A stretch of DNA of 64,000 bases from Streptomyces sp. CB02923 (GTDB lineage Bacteria > Actinomycetota > Actinomycetes > Streptomycetales > Streptomycetaceae), in assembly GCF_001905005.1 (NCBI RefSeq), contig NZ_LWKZ01000012.1, positions 1,288,817 through 1,352,816 of the forward strand, in the 5' to 3' direction. Of the stretch, positions 1-9,700 are shown in pieces. Below the pieces are notes generated by a model. The model was not told where the DNA came from. It saw only the letters and a program-made list of their open reading frames with translations, and did not search any database. Each line of letters starts with the position of its first letter. Within the stretch, counting starts at the first letter, position 1. The translations under genes and the position numbers were made by a program.

Positions 1-1
1 C

Positions 2-2014
2 CTGGAGGTCAACGACGCGGTGAGCATCTCCAGTGACACCCCGGGCCGCGCCCTGGCGCGGATCGGGCACCGCTCGGTGCTCCCGTTCCAGACCGCCTTC
101 GTCGGCGCCGTACGCGACGCCGCGCAGGCCACGCCGCCCGACGCCGGGGACACGGACGGCCAGGGCACCCAGGCCGGGCCGCAGTCCGAGGCCGACGTGT
201 GGACCAGCGAACTCACCTGGTCACTCCTGGGCCGTACGGCTGCCGAACCCGCCGAGGAGACCGCGGACCTCTTCGACGCCATCCAGGAGGCGATGGACGA
301 CCGCGACGCGCCCACCGACCTGACGGCCCTGGTCGACGCGGTCCAGGAGGCCGCGGCGGGCCTGGAGATCGAACGGCAGCCCAGCCCCTGGCTGCCCGCC
401 CTGCCCCACGCGGTGACCCTGGCCGAACTCCCCGAGCGGCCCGACCCCGCCGACGGGCGCCTCGCGCCGGTCGCCTGGGGCCTGGCCGACCTGCCCGGCG
501 CCCAGCGCCAGGAGCCCCTGGAACTGGACCTGACCCGCTTCGGGCACCTGTACGTCCTGGGCACCCCGCGCTCCGGCCGCTCCCAGGTCCTGCGCACCAT
601 CGGCGGCGCCCTGGCCCGGCGGCACTCCAGCGCCGACGTGCACCTGTACGGCATCGACGCGGCCGGCGGCGCGCTGGCGCCGCTGTCCGCGCTGCCGCAC
701 TGCGGCGCCGTCGTACCGCGCGCCGACCTGGAACGGCTCGGCCGCCTGCTGTCCCGGCTGATCGCCGAGATGAGCGCCCGCCAGGAACTGCTCACCTCGC
801 ACGGCGCGGCCAACCTCACCGAGCTGCGCGGCCTGCTGCCGCCCGCCGAACGCCCCGCCCACGTGGTCGTCCTGATCGACGGCTGGGACTCGCTGGCCGC
901 CCTCCTCAACGACCACGACGGCGGCCGCCCGGTCCAGGAGCTGACCTCGCTGATCCGCGAGGGCGCGCCGATGGGCCTGCACGTCATCGCCACGTCCGAA
1001 CGCGCGCTGATGACCGGCAAGGTCGCCTCGCTCAACGACGAGCGGCTGCTGCTCAGGCTCACCGACCGCAACGAGTACAGCCTGGCGGGCGTCCCGCCCA
1101 AGCAGGTCCCGGCCGTCGTCCCGCAGGGCCGCGGCTGGCGCGGCGGCAGCGCCACCGAGGTGCAGGTCGCGCTGCTCGGCGAGCGGCACGAGGGCCCGGT
1201 CACCGGCCGTGACCAGGCCGAGGCGCTCAAGCGGATCGGCGAGCGGGCCGAACAGCGCGACCGGGACGTGCCCGCCGCGCGCCGCCCCGCCCGCGTACTG
1301 AGCCTGCCCCGCCAGGTGTCCTTCACCGCCGCGTACGAGAAGGTCCCGGCGGCCGACCGGCGCCCCCTGTGGGGCCTGCTCGGCGTCGGCGGCGACGAAC
1401 TGGGACCCATCGGTGTGGACTTCGCGGCCGACGCGCCGTCGTTCCTCATCAGCGGCCCGCCCGGCAGCGGCCGGTCCACCGCCCTGACCACGCTCGCGGT
1501 GTCCCTGCTGGCGGGCGGCACCCGGGTGGTCGCGCTCACCCCGCGCGAGTCGCCGCTGCGCGGCCTGGCCCGGCATCCGCGTGCCGTGGTCCTCCAGGAC
1601 CCCGACCCGATGGCCGACGAGGTCAGCGCGGCGCTGAACGCCGAACCGGGGCCCGCCGTGGTCCTGGTGGACGACGCCGACCTGCTGTCCCAGCTGCCCG
1701 CCGCCGACGCGGCGCTGCGCGAGGTCGCCACCACCGGACGCGACCGCGGCATCGGCCTGGTCGCCGCCGCCACCGCCGAGACGCTCACCTCGGTGGGCAT
1801 CGGCTGGCTCGGCCTCGTACGGCGGGTGCGCAAGGGCGTGCTGCTGTCGCCGCAGTCGCCGAGCGAGGGCGACATCCTCGGCGTGCGGGTGCCGTACGAC
1901 CTGCTGCGCGGCCGTCCGACCCCGGGGCGCGGCCTGACCGTCGACCCGGTCACGGGCGCGCTGGTCTCGGTGCTGGTGCCGGAGACCGTGCTGCGCGAGG
2001 GGGACGCCGGCTGA
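2..2014 (+). CDS. eccC: Type VII secretion FtsK/SpoIIIE-type ATPase EccC, 3' part (5' end outside window)
   Basis: This is the motor ATPase of a type VII (Esx) secretion system; in known systems EccC is a membrane-anchored hexamer that recruits WXG100 substrates and powers export. The reading frame is open from base 2, before any start codon, so the gene begins upstream and only the C-terminal ATPase modules are present. Two P-loop modules are visible: GTPRSGRSQ near base 560 with Walker B HVVVLIDGWD near 860, and GPPGSGRST near 1455 with Walker B AVVLVDDAD near 1660. Both P-loops end in GRS(Q/T) rather than GKT/GKS, that is Arg in place of the usual Lys, as seen in degenerate distal EccC domains. 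The missing upstream part should hold the transmembrane segments and first ATPase domain. The T7SS-type genes just downstream support the assignment. Confidence 0.85.
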   Translation: MEVNDAVSISSDTPGRALARIGHRSVLPFQTAFVGAVRDAAQATPPDAGDTDGQGTQAGPQSEADVWTSELTWSLLGRTAAEPAEETADLFDAIQEAMDDRDAPTDLTALVDAVQEAAAGLEIERQPSPWLPALPHAVTLAELPERPDPADGRLAPVAWGLADLPGAQRQEPLELDLTRFGHLYVLGTPRSGRSQVLRTIGGALARRHSSADVHLYGIDAAGGALAPLSALPHCGAVVPRADLERLGRLLSRLIAEMSARQELLTSHGAANLTELRGLLPPAERPAHVVVLIDGWDSLAALLNDHDGGRPVQELTSLIREGAPMGLHVIATSERALMTGKVASLNDERLLLRLTDRNEYSLAGVPPKQVPAVVPQGRGWRGGSATEVQVALLGERHEGPVTGRDQAEALKRIGERAEQRDRDVPAARRPARVLSLPRQVSFTAAYEKVPAADRRPLWGLLGVGGDELGPIGVDFAADAPSFLISGPPGSGRSTALTTLAVSLLAGGTRVVALTPRESPLRGLARHPRAVVLQDPDPMADEVSAALNAEPGPAVVLVDDADLLSQLPAADAALREVATTGRDRGIGLVAAATAETLTSVGIGWLGLVRRVRKGVLLSPQSPSEGDILGVRVPYDLLRGRPTPGRGLTVDPVTGALVSVLVPETVLREGDAG

Positions 2015-2030
2015 CCGGCCGGGGGCCCTC

Positions 2031-2082
2031 ACGACGGTGCCCCGCCGCCCGGACCCGAGGTCCGGCGGCGGGGCACCGTCGT
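2031..2082. terminator. Bidirectional hairpin terminator between convergent eccC and WXG100 genes
   Basis: A near-perfect inverted repeat of about 24 bp per arm, with one bulged C and a loop of about 3 nt. The left arm starts acgacggtgccccg and the right arm ends cggggcaccgtcgt. It lies between the eccC stop and the stop of the leftward WXG100-like gene, so it can serve both. Confidence 0.8.
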
Positions 2083-2095
2083 GTCGTGCGGTCCG

Positions 2096-2404
2096 TCAGC
2101 CGGCCTTCTTGGTGCCCGCCGCGATGTCCGCGTCCATCTTCTCGATGTTGTTCTTGATCTGGTTGAACTGGTTGGCGAAGGAGTTGATGCTCTCCACGGC
2201 CTTCTGCAGCGACGCGGTGAGGTTGTTGTACGACTCCTTCAGCGCCGGGCTGCTCTGCTGCATGAACATGCCGTTGTCCAGCAGGCCCTCGACGGAGGAC
2301 TTGGTGCTCAGCAGCAGCGGGTTGATGTCGTTGACGGCCTGGTTCATCACGCCGGAAACGCGCTGGATCTCGTTGTAGTCGAGGTTGATGTTGCCTGCGG
2401 GCAT
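2096..2404 (-). CDS. WXG100-like small T7SS substrate (EsxA/ESAT-6 type, 102 aa)
   Basis: The 102-residue length, all-helical character, lack of a signal peptide and position beside eccC identify a WXG100-superfamily protein. Such proteins form four-helix-bundle dimers and are exported by T7SS or pair with larger substrates. The sequence reads as two amphipathic helices (about residues 8-42 and 53-95) around a turn, DNGMFMQQSSP. The canonical W-x-G is replaced by N-G-M-F, so the motif is degenerate. The ATG start has AGGGAG about 9 nt upstream. It lies 82 bp downstream of the larger WXG-headed gene on the same strand and the two are probably cotranscribed. The exact partner is unknown. Confidence 0.75.
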   Translation of the reverse strand: MPAGNINLDYNEIQRVSGVMNQAVNDINPLLLSTKSSVEGLLDNGMFMQQSSPALKESYNNLTASLQKAVESINSFANQFNQIKNNIEKMDADIAAGTKKAG

Positions 2405-2486
2405 GGTGCTGACTCCCTGGATCGGTAGGGGGTTGGGTGGGGATCCGGACGGGGTCCGGGGTGCGCCGGGCCGTGGGGGCGGGCCG

Positions 2487-3497
2487 TCAGTCGTCGGACT
2501 TCTTCACCTTCCAGCCCGAGTCCCCCTCGGCGTCGTCGCTCGTCCACTCCTCCGTCTTGCCGTCGGTCACCACGGTCTTGGTGCCGCTGCCGTCCTCGTT
2601 GACCTCGATGGTGGTGGTCACCTCGTGGCCGTTGAGGTCGACGGAGGAGTGGGTCGTACCTTTCACCGTCTGCTCGTTGCCGTCCTCGTCGGGACCGACG
2701 GTGGTGTAGGTGGTCTTCGTGTCACGGTGACCGGTCTTCTGGTCGGTGACCGAGGTGGTGGTACCGGTGGTGGTGCTCTCCTGGTCCTCGGTGTCCTTCG
2801 TCTTGCTCTTGAAGTCGTCCGTGGTGGTCTTGTGCTCCGGCGTCTCGGTCATCGACGAGGTGCCGGTGGTGTTGGTGACGTTGCCGAAGACGTCCGTCGA
2901 CTTCGAGTCGTACGTACCGTCGTCGTGGTAGTTCGTGGTGTCGGACGCCTTCAGGCCGGTGTTGGTCTCCATGGTCGTGGTGACCTTCGTCGGCTTGCCG
3001 TCCGGCCCGTACTCGTACGACGTCGTGGTCTTGTTGCCGTGCCCGTCGTCGGTGGTCCACTCGTGGGGGCGCTCACCGGGCTTCTCGGGCTCCTTCGGCA
3101 GGAGGGACGGGTCGAGGTCCGGGTGCTCCTTCTTGGCCTTCTCGACCCCGTCGTGCCACGCGTTCCACTCCTCGTCGCGGGCCTTCCACAGGTCGGAGGC
3201 GATCTGGGCGCTCTGCTTGGCCGCCTTGTTGGCCAGGTCGAAGTCCCAGTCGGCCCACTTCTTCGCCACGCCGTCGTAGAGGTTCTTGAGCTTCTCCAGC
3301 TTCTCCTCGGAGCGCTTGAAGGAGCCCTTCCACGTCGAGTAGTACTTGCGGATCGCCGCGACGGCCACCCGGGAGCCGACCTCGTCGACCGAGTACTCCT
3401 GCTTGCTCTCGCGGGCCTGCTTGACCTCGTCCTTGAGCTTGCCGGACTTCTGGGCCACATCATTGAGCAGCTCGTAGTCAACGGCTATGTCGGACAC
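2487..3497 (-). CDS. WXG-headed T7SS-associated protein with Thr-rich beta-repeat C-terminus (336 aa)
   Basis: The N-terminal ~130 residues are helical and charged, with a W-x-G turn (YSTWKGSF, around residue 52), as in long WXG/LXG-type T7SS substrates. A Pro/Glu linker follows (PKEPEKPGERP). The last ~190 residues are a Thr/Asp/Gly-rich series of short strand-turn units such as YEYGPDGKPTKVTT and TIEVNEDGSGTKTVV, resembling YD- or MORN-like beta repeats and probably forming an elongated extracellular beta structure. I choose the GTG at 3497 because GAGGAG lies 7 nt upstream; the GTG at 3503 would leave only 1 nt. There is no signal peptide or catalytic motif that I recognise. It is divergent from the giant protein gene and upstream of the WXG100-like gene. 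Likely role: T7SS substrate or surface stalk. Confidence 0.7.
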   Translation of the reverse strand: MSDIAVDYELLNDVAQKSGKLKDEVKQARESKQEYSVDEVGSRVAVAAIRKYYSTWKGSFKRSEEKLEKLKNLYDGVAKKWADWDFDLANKAAKQSAQIASDLWKARDEEWNAWHDGVEKAKKEHPDLDPSLLPKEPEKPGERPHEWTTDDGHGNKTTTSYEYGPDGKPTKVTTTMETNTGLKASDTTNYHDDGTYDSKSTDVFGNVTNTTGTSSMTETPEHKTTTDDFKSKTKDTEDQESTTTGTTTSVTDQKTGHRDTKTTYTTVGPDEDGNEQTVKGTTHSSVDLNGHEVTTTIEVNEDGSGTKTVVTDGKTEEWTSDDAEGDSGWKVKKSDD

Positions 3498-3731
3498 GGT
3501 CACACTCCTCGCGCGCTCTGCGGATCACTTCACGTCTTACAAGGTCAAACGCAACACGAAGCGGATCGGTTCACCCCGGAACCACGGAAGCGGCGCGAAG
3601 TGATGTCGTTCACACGATGAACCGATCGTGTCTGAGATACGTAAATGTAAGTGTGATGTCCGATGGCCCGGGTGTGCGGAACGCGCCGGCCGTGACACGA
3701 GTGAACGGTCTTGAGTGCGAAGGGAAGAGGC
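3498..3731. promoter_or_regulatory. Divergent control region with a 10-bp inverted repeat
   Basis: This is the intergenic region between the leftward WXG-headed operon and the rightward giant gene. A perfect 10-bp inverted repeat, gatcggttca at 3564-3573 and tgaaccgatc at 3618-3627, is separated by 44 bp. A locally AT-richer stretch follows at about 3631-3660. The arms could be operator half-sites for one regulator controlling both directions, or form a long-range hairpin in a leader. I do not see clear -35/-10 pairs. Confidence 0.45.
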
Positions 3732-6700
3732 TTGGCTACGCGTCCCGGTGACTGGGGGGCCCTCGGCCTCGACGGCGACCCGACCCCGGGCGACGCCACC
3801 GCCATCACCACCATCGCCGACGCGATGCGCGACCTCGCCACGCACGCGGGCACCATCAACCACGGCCTCAAGGCCCTCCAGCAGACCGCCGGCGACGGCC
3901 AGCGCTTCATCGGCAAGACCGCCGACCAGCTGCGCGACATGGTCGACGACCACCTGCACAACTTCGTCGGCCACGTCGAGGACTCCTTCAACCAGGCCGA
4001 GACGGCACTGCGCAAGTACGCCACCGCCGTCACCGACGCGCAGGCCGACGCCGACGCGGCGCTGACCGCCGCCCAGGGGCTGGACAAGGACGACCCGCAC
4101 CTGCAGACGCACAAGGACCGGGCCGACGACGCGCAGTCCACCCTCAGCTCCGCGGCGAGCACCCTGGACAAGGCGCTGACGTCGGCCGGGTCGCTGATGG
4201 TCCAGCCGGTCAGCGACTGCGACCTGTTCTGGGAAGCCTTCCAGTGGCTGACCATCATCCTCTCGGTCATCGCCATCTTCACCGGCGGCGTGCTCGCGAT
4301 CCTCGCCTGGGGCATGAACGCGGTCCTGCTGATCAAGACCATCGTCGACTTCAGCCAGGGCAAGGCCAGCGGCCTGGAGCTCGGCCTCGCCTTCCTCGGC
4401 GTGCTCTTCCCCACCACCAAGGCCCTGCCGGTCGGCTCCATCCTCAAGGGCCTGGGCGGCGTCCTCAAGGGCGGCGTCGAAGGCATCGCGGGCGCCGGGA
4501 AGAACATCATCAAGGAGATCGGCCACTTCTCCTCGCTGCACAACATGCCGAAGGTCGTGGTGGCGCCGATCGTGCTCGGCATCCACGCGGCCCCCGCCTT
4601 CAACGTCGTCAACGGTGTGAAGGGCCTCGGAAACCTCGCCAAGGGCGGCTGGGAGTCGCTGGCGGGCACCGCCGTCAAGGACTGGGCGACGGTCACCAAG
4701 AACGTCGACGGCAACTGGAACAAGCTCGGCGCCTACGCGAAGGTCACCTTCGACCGGCTCGGCCGGGCGGGCATCGCCACCGTCGTGCCCCTGGACTTCA
4801 CCGAGATGGGCGTGCTGGGCTTCGGCGGCGCCGCGCGGCTCGCCTTCGGCGAGCGGGTGCTGGGCATCCCGCAGCCGGATCTGCAGAAGCTGCTGGCCAA
4901 CGCGGGCCGTACGGACGCGGCGCTGGCCAAGGGCATCCACACCGGTGACTTCGGCGCGCTGGCGCCGTTCCGGCCCGTCGGCGGGAACGGCGCGCACTTC
5001 GCCCCCGGCAGCTTCGTGGACCTGTCGGCCCTGCACTTCGTGCCCGGCGGCTTCCACGGCACCTCCTTCCCCGGGGTGCACATCCCCTCCGTGTCGCCGG
5101 GCGGGCTCACCACGTTCCCGGGCGCGCTCGTCCCGAACAACATCGGCGGGCTCCACCTGGACGGGCTGAGCGCGTTCCGGCCCGGCGGCCTGGGGACGTT
5201 CAACGTCAACGGTGTCGGCAACCTGATGCCCAACGGCATCGGCTCGTTCGGCCACGGCGGCCTGAACCTCAACATTCCCGGCAACCTGGGCGGCCTGGGG
5301 ACCAAGGGCCTGGGGAACGTCACGCACGTCGGCGTGAACATGCCGCACGGCATCACCGTGCCCAACGGCTCCTTCGGGCACACCGGCGCGCACTTCGACC
5401 AGCCCGCGCTGGTGACCATCCCCGACACCCCGGGCATGACCACGCACGCCAACGGGCTGACCGTCCCGGACGTCCACGGCGCCGGAGCCACCCAGCTCAT
5501 CCAGCAGACGGACTTCGCCGCCGGGCACGTCCGCATGGACAGCAACCTGCTGCTGTCCGGCAACACCGCCATCGACCTGCTCAAGGACGCCCACGGGTCG
5601 TCGGGCGTGCTCGGGCACGTGCCGGAGAACACCACCGTCCACGTCCCGGAGACCGCGTCGTTCGACGGCGGCTTCGCCCACGGCATCGGCGACGGCCACT
5701 CCATGGCCCGCGGCGCGATCGGCCACGGCGAGGCCCTGGAGGACATGACCTTCCCCGAACTCCAGGCGCTGGCCTCCGGCGACGTCGCGGTGACCGCCTT
5801 CCACGGGGACGGCATCAGCTTCCGCATCGGCGACGCGGCGCCGCGCACGATCACCGCCGACCACCTGGCGGCCACGGCGCCCGGCACTCCGCACGCGACG
5901 GGCGGGACCGGCGTGACCGGCGGGACAGGTGTGACCGGCGGCGCGGAAACGATCCGGCCGACCGGCGTGGGCGCACACGGCGAGGCCCCCGGCCTCCAGG
6001 GCGCCGTGCCCCCGCCCCGTACCCTCGCCAAGGCCCCCGCCGATATCCCGGCGACGGTCGGCGCGGGCGGCGCGTACGACCCCCTGCGGATGAAGACCCC
6101 GGACTTCAAGGCCGACACGGCACCCGGAGCCGGAGCCGAAGCCGGAACGGCCGGGACGGCCGGAACCAAGGCGGCCCCCCGCCCCGTAGTCAACGAACAC
6201 GACATGGCGATGAGCCTGCTGGACACCGGAGACCGCAAGCCGGTCCCGTCCGCCGGCCACAGCGCCACCTCAAGCAACCCCTCCGGGGTGTCCGCCCTCC
6301 CGGACCTGGACGGCGCGGGAGCCCGCGGTGCCACCGGCCCGGCGGACAACAGCATCCTCGACCTGATCGCCCACCCCGGCGGCCCGGCGAAGGCGGAAGA
6401 CGAGGCAGCCGTCGGCATCCCGGCCGCCGTGAAGGCCACCGACAGCGCACCCGCCCCGACGCCCGCACCCGCGCCGAAGACCGGGACGCCCGGCCCCGCG
6501 CCCGGGGCGAAGGACCCCGGCGCCGTCACCGCGCCCCCCGGCAACCGCTTCGGCGGCCTCTCCGGCGCCGCGGCCATGAACCAGCGCCTGCGCGCCCGCC
6601 ACGACCTGATCCTCGGCGGCTCGGTCGGCCCGGAGGCCGGGGCGAAGCTCAACGCGTGGGCCGGGTACGAGCACGCGCTGTCGCAGCTCGGCAAGACCGA

Positions 6701-9700
6701 GCGCCAGGTGGACGAACTGACGCCGCCGCCCGGCGCGGCCGCGGGCGAGCCCTCGCCCGCCATGACGGAGGCCCTGGACGACCTGGGTGTCCGGCGCGCC
6801 GAGGTCGCCAAGGCCGAGACCAAGCTGGACGAACTGGGCATCGACGGACCGCGTACCCGTCGGCAGATCCAGGCCCTCACCGGGGGCATGTTCGGCGAAC
6901 ACGGCCTCGGCGGCGGCCCGAAGCCGCACCCGCAGCCCGAGCCGCAGGCGGTTCCGGTCGTCGACAAGGGCAAGGGGAAGGCCGGCTTCGCGGAGTCCGA
7001 GCCCGTCCCGTACGCCGACAAGGGCAAGGGCAAGGCCGATTTCGCGGACCTCGGACCCGTCCCGGAGACGCACATCCCGCGGCCTTCGGCACAGGACCGG
7101 CTCGGCCACACCCCCGGTTCCGGGATCGGCGACCGGGCCGCGGCCCGGCACGAGATCGTCACCGGTGGTGCGAGCGGCCCGGAGGCCGATCTGCGGCTCG
7201 GTGCCTGGGAGCGGTACGAGCAGACCTCGGCGGACCTGGCCCGTGCGCAGGGCACGGCGGACCGGCTGGTGCCCGGGGCGGGCCACCCCGGCCCGTCCAA
7301 GCCGTCCGCGGCGGCCGTCGACGCGCTCGACGATCTGAACGTCAAGCGTGCCGGGTTCCACGATGCCGAGGCCCGCCTCGGCGAACTGGACATGGACCCC
7401 AGCGCCATCCGGCAGCAGATCGACGACGCCAACAACGCCATCGCCATCGATCGCGCGCAGCGTGGCGAGTACGTCGGCCCGCTCGGCGGCGCCCCGGCCC
7501 CACACGGCGGCGATCCGCTGCCGGTCGGGCCGCACGACTGGTCCCCGGACCCGCGGACGCCGCACGCCCTGTGGCCCGAGCCGGGCACCCACGGCGCGGG
7601 CCGCACCATGGTCAACCAGTCCTTCCGCGACCTGCCGTTCGCGGGCCACCAGCCGCTCACGCCGGGCGACTACCTGAGCTGGATGCGGGCGAGCACGGGG
7701 GAGGGCCGGCCGCTGTCCTACGTGGTCAACACCATCGTCTCGCACGGCGACATCGCGACCCCGGGCCGGCTCCAGGACTTCCTGAACTCGATCACCCGCG
7801 GCCTGGACGGCTACGACGGCCGCCTCGGCGTGGTGATCGGCGTCAACGGCAAGCTGGAGGACCTCGCCGCCATCCACCGCGCGATGGACGACGCCCTCGG
7901 CTCGGCGCACTTCGACCACCCGCTGGCGATGGTGGCCACCACCTTCTACGGCGACTCGTTCCCGTACGGCACCATCCGCAACCTCACCATGACCAGCCCG
8001 GCGGCCCGGTCGATGGCGCACTCGATGATGCACGGCGGCGGGGCGGGCGGCCCCAGCCACCCGTACTGGGCGTTCATGGACTTCGACGTGTACGAGCACA
8101 CCGTGCCCAGCGGCCGGCACGTCTTCGCCCACTTCGACCGGGAGCTGAACCTCGGGCCGGGCGGCGCCGTGGACGACTGGATCAAGAAGCTCCCCGACGA
8201 CACGGGGGCCGCGGCGAAGGGGTCCGGCGACTCCGTGACGGTGCCGGGCGTCCCCGGCGCCCCGCCGCTGCGCCCGCTGGTCATGACCGGCGGCTACCGG
8301 GTGCCGGGCAAGACCGGCGAGACCGTGATCGTCGACGGCGTCGCGGTGGACCGCTCGGCCGAGCAGCTGATCAAGGAGACCAAGACCCGCGGCGACACTC
8401 CCGACGGCATGGTCTTCACCCAGCAGGACGTGGACAAGTTCGCGTCCGTCGTCGACTCCGACATGCGCATCCGCGCCAAGATGGGCGACATGCACGGGCT
8501 GCTGCCGTACGGGCCCGAGCCGAACCTCTTCGTGGACGCCGCCGTCACCATGGTGGACGACGTGCGGCTGGGCCAGGGTGCCTGGCGGCCGGTCCGCTTC
8601 GGCGGCGGCTCCGGTGAGTACAAGGGACTGCGGGAGCGGCTCAACTACTTCAACGCCTGGGAACTGGACCAGACCCTGCCGGACGTCCCGGGCAACGCGG
8701 TCGCGCGGGAGATCTCCGCCGCCAACTCCGCGCTGCCCGACCGCGGCACCGCGTTCGTCGCCGACTTCGTGAACGGCGCCGTCCCCACCGACCTCTCCCG
8801 CCTGATGTCCGGCTACTACAAGCACGGCAAGGCCGGCGGCGTCGGCAACATGCCGCAGGAGCACCTGACCCCGAAGAACGTGGTGGAGCACGTCTTCGCC
8901 CGGGACACCTTCGACCTGGACCCGAACCTGTCGCGCGCCAAGGACGGCACGACGATCGGCAAGCTGCGCGACGACCTGCTGAAGGGGAAGTCCCCGCAGC
9001 AGGGCTTCCGGGACGACCCGCTGAAGCCCGTCGGCATCGACGGACGGCTCCCCGAGTTCAACGAGCACCCCCGGGCCACCCTCGACCGGCTGGGCGCCGG
9101 GCTGGGCGGCGACGGCAACACCCTCGGCCTGAACATCTCCCTCCACGTACCGGGCCGGACGGACGGCCTCGTGGTGGGCATCGTGCCGGCGGACAAGCGG
9201 TTCCTCAGCCACGCGCTGGTCGCCTCCACCGAGGAGGCGGCGTACAAGCGGCTGCAGAACTACGTGATCGCCGAGGTGCTGCCCAAGGGCGGCCTGCCCG
9301 ACGACTCACTGCTGCGTGCCCTCCCGGAGCCGCCGCCGGCCACCGCCGGCGCGAAGGGGGGCCGGATCACGCCCGGCGCCATCCCGGACGCCCCGACGCT
9401 GCTGACGCAGGTACAGCGGCAGATGGGCAAGAACGGCTTCGAGGACCTGGTCAACGACACCTACACGCGGGGCCTCGACGGCCGCGCCCTGACCAACGGC
9501 CTGGTCACCGGGCGCCTGGGCCCGGACGTCTCGGACCTGGGCCCGGTCGAGCGGATCGTGCTGGACCGCTACGCCAAGGCGTTCAACCGCCCGCTGGAGA
9601 TCCGCGGTCTGGACGGCTCGGCCCACCGGGTCGACATCGAAGCCCGCAAGCCGGGCCCGCCGCTCTACCTGACCTGGGTCCCGGACCACGGCGGCCCGCA

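Noticed and set aside
3537..6260. 907-aa minus-strand open frame opposite the giant gene
   Set aside because: It is a GC-frame shadow: Arg/Gly/Val-rich low-complexity translation, no ribosome site, and the plus-strand frame has coherent domains. The same applies to the other long antisense frames opposite eccC, GH101, pepN, polA and rpsA.
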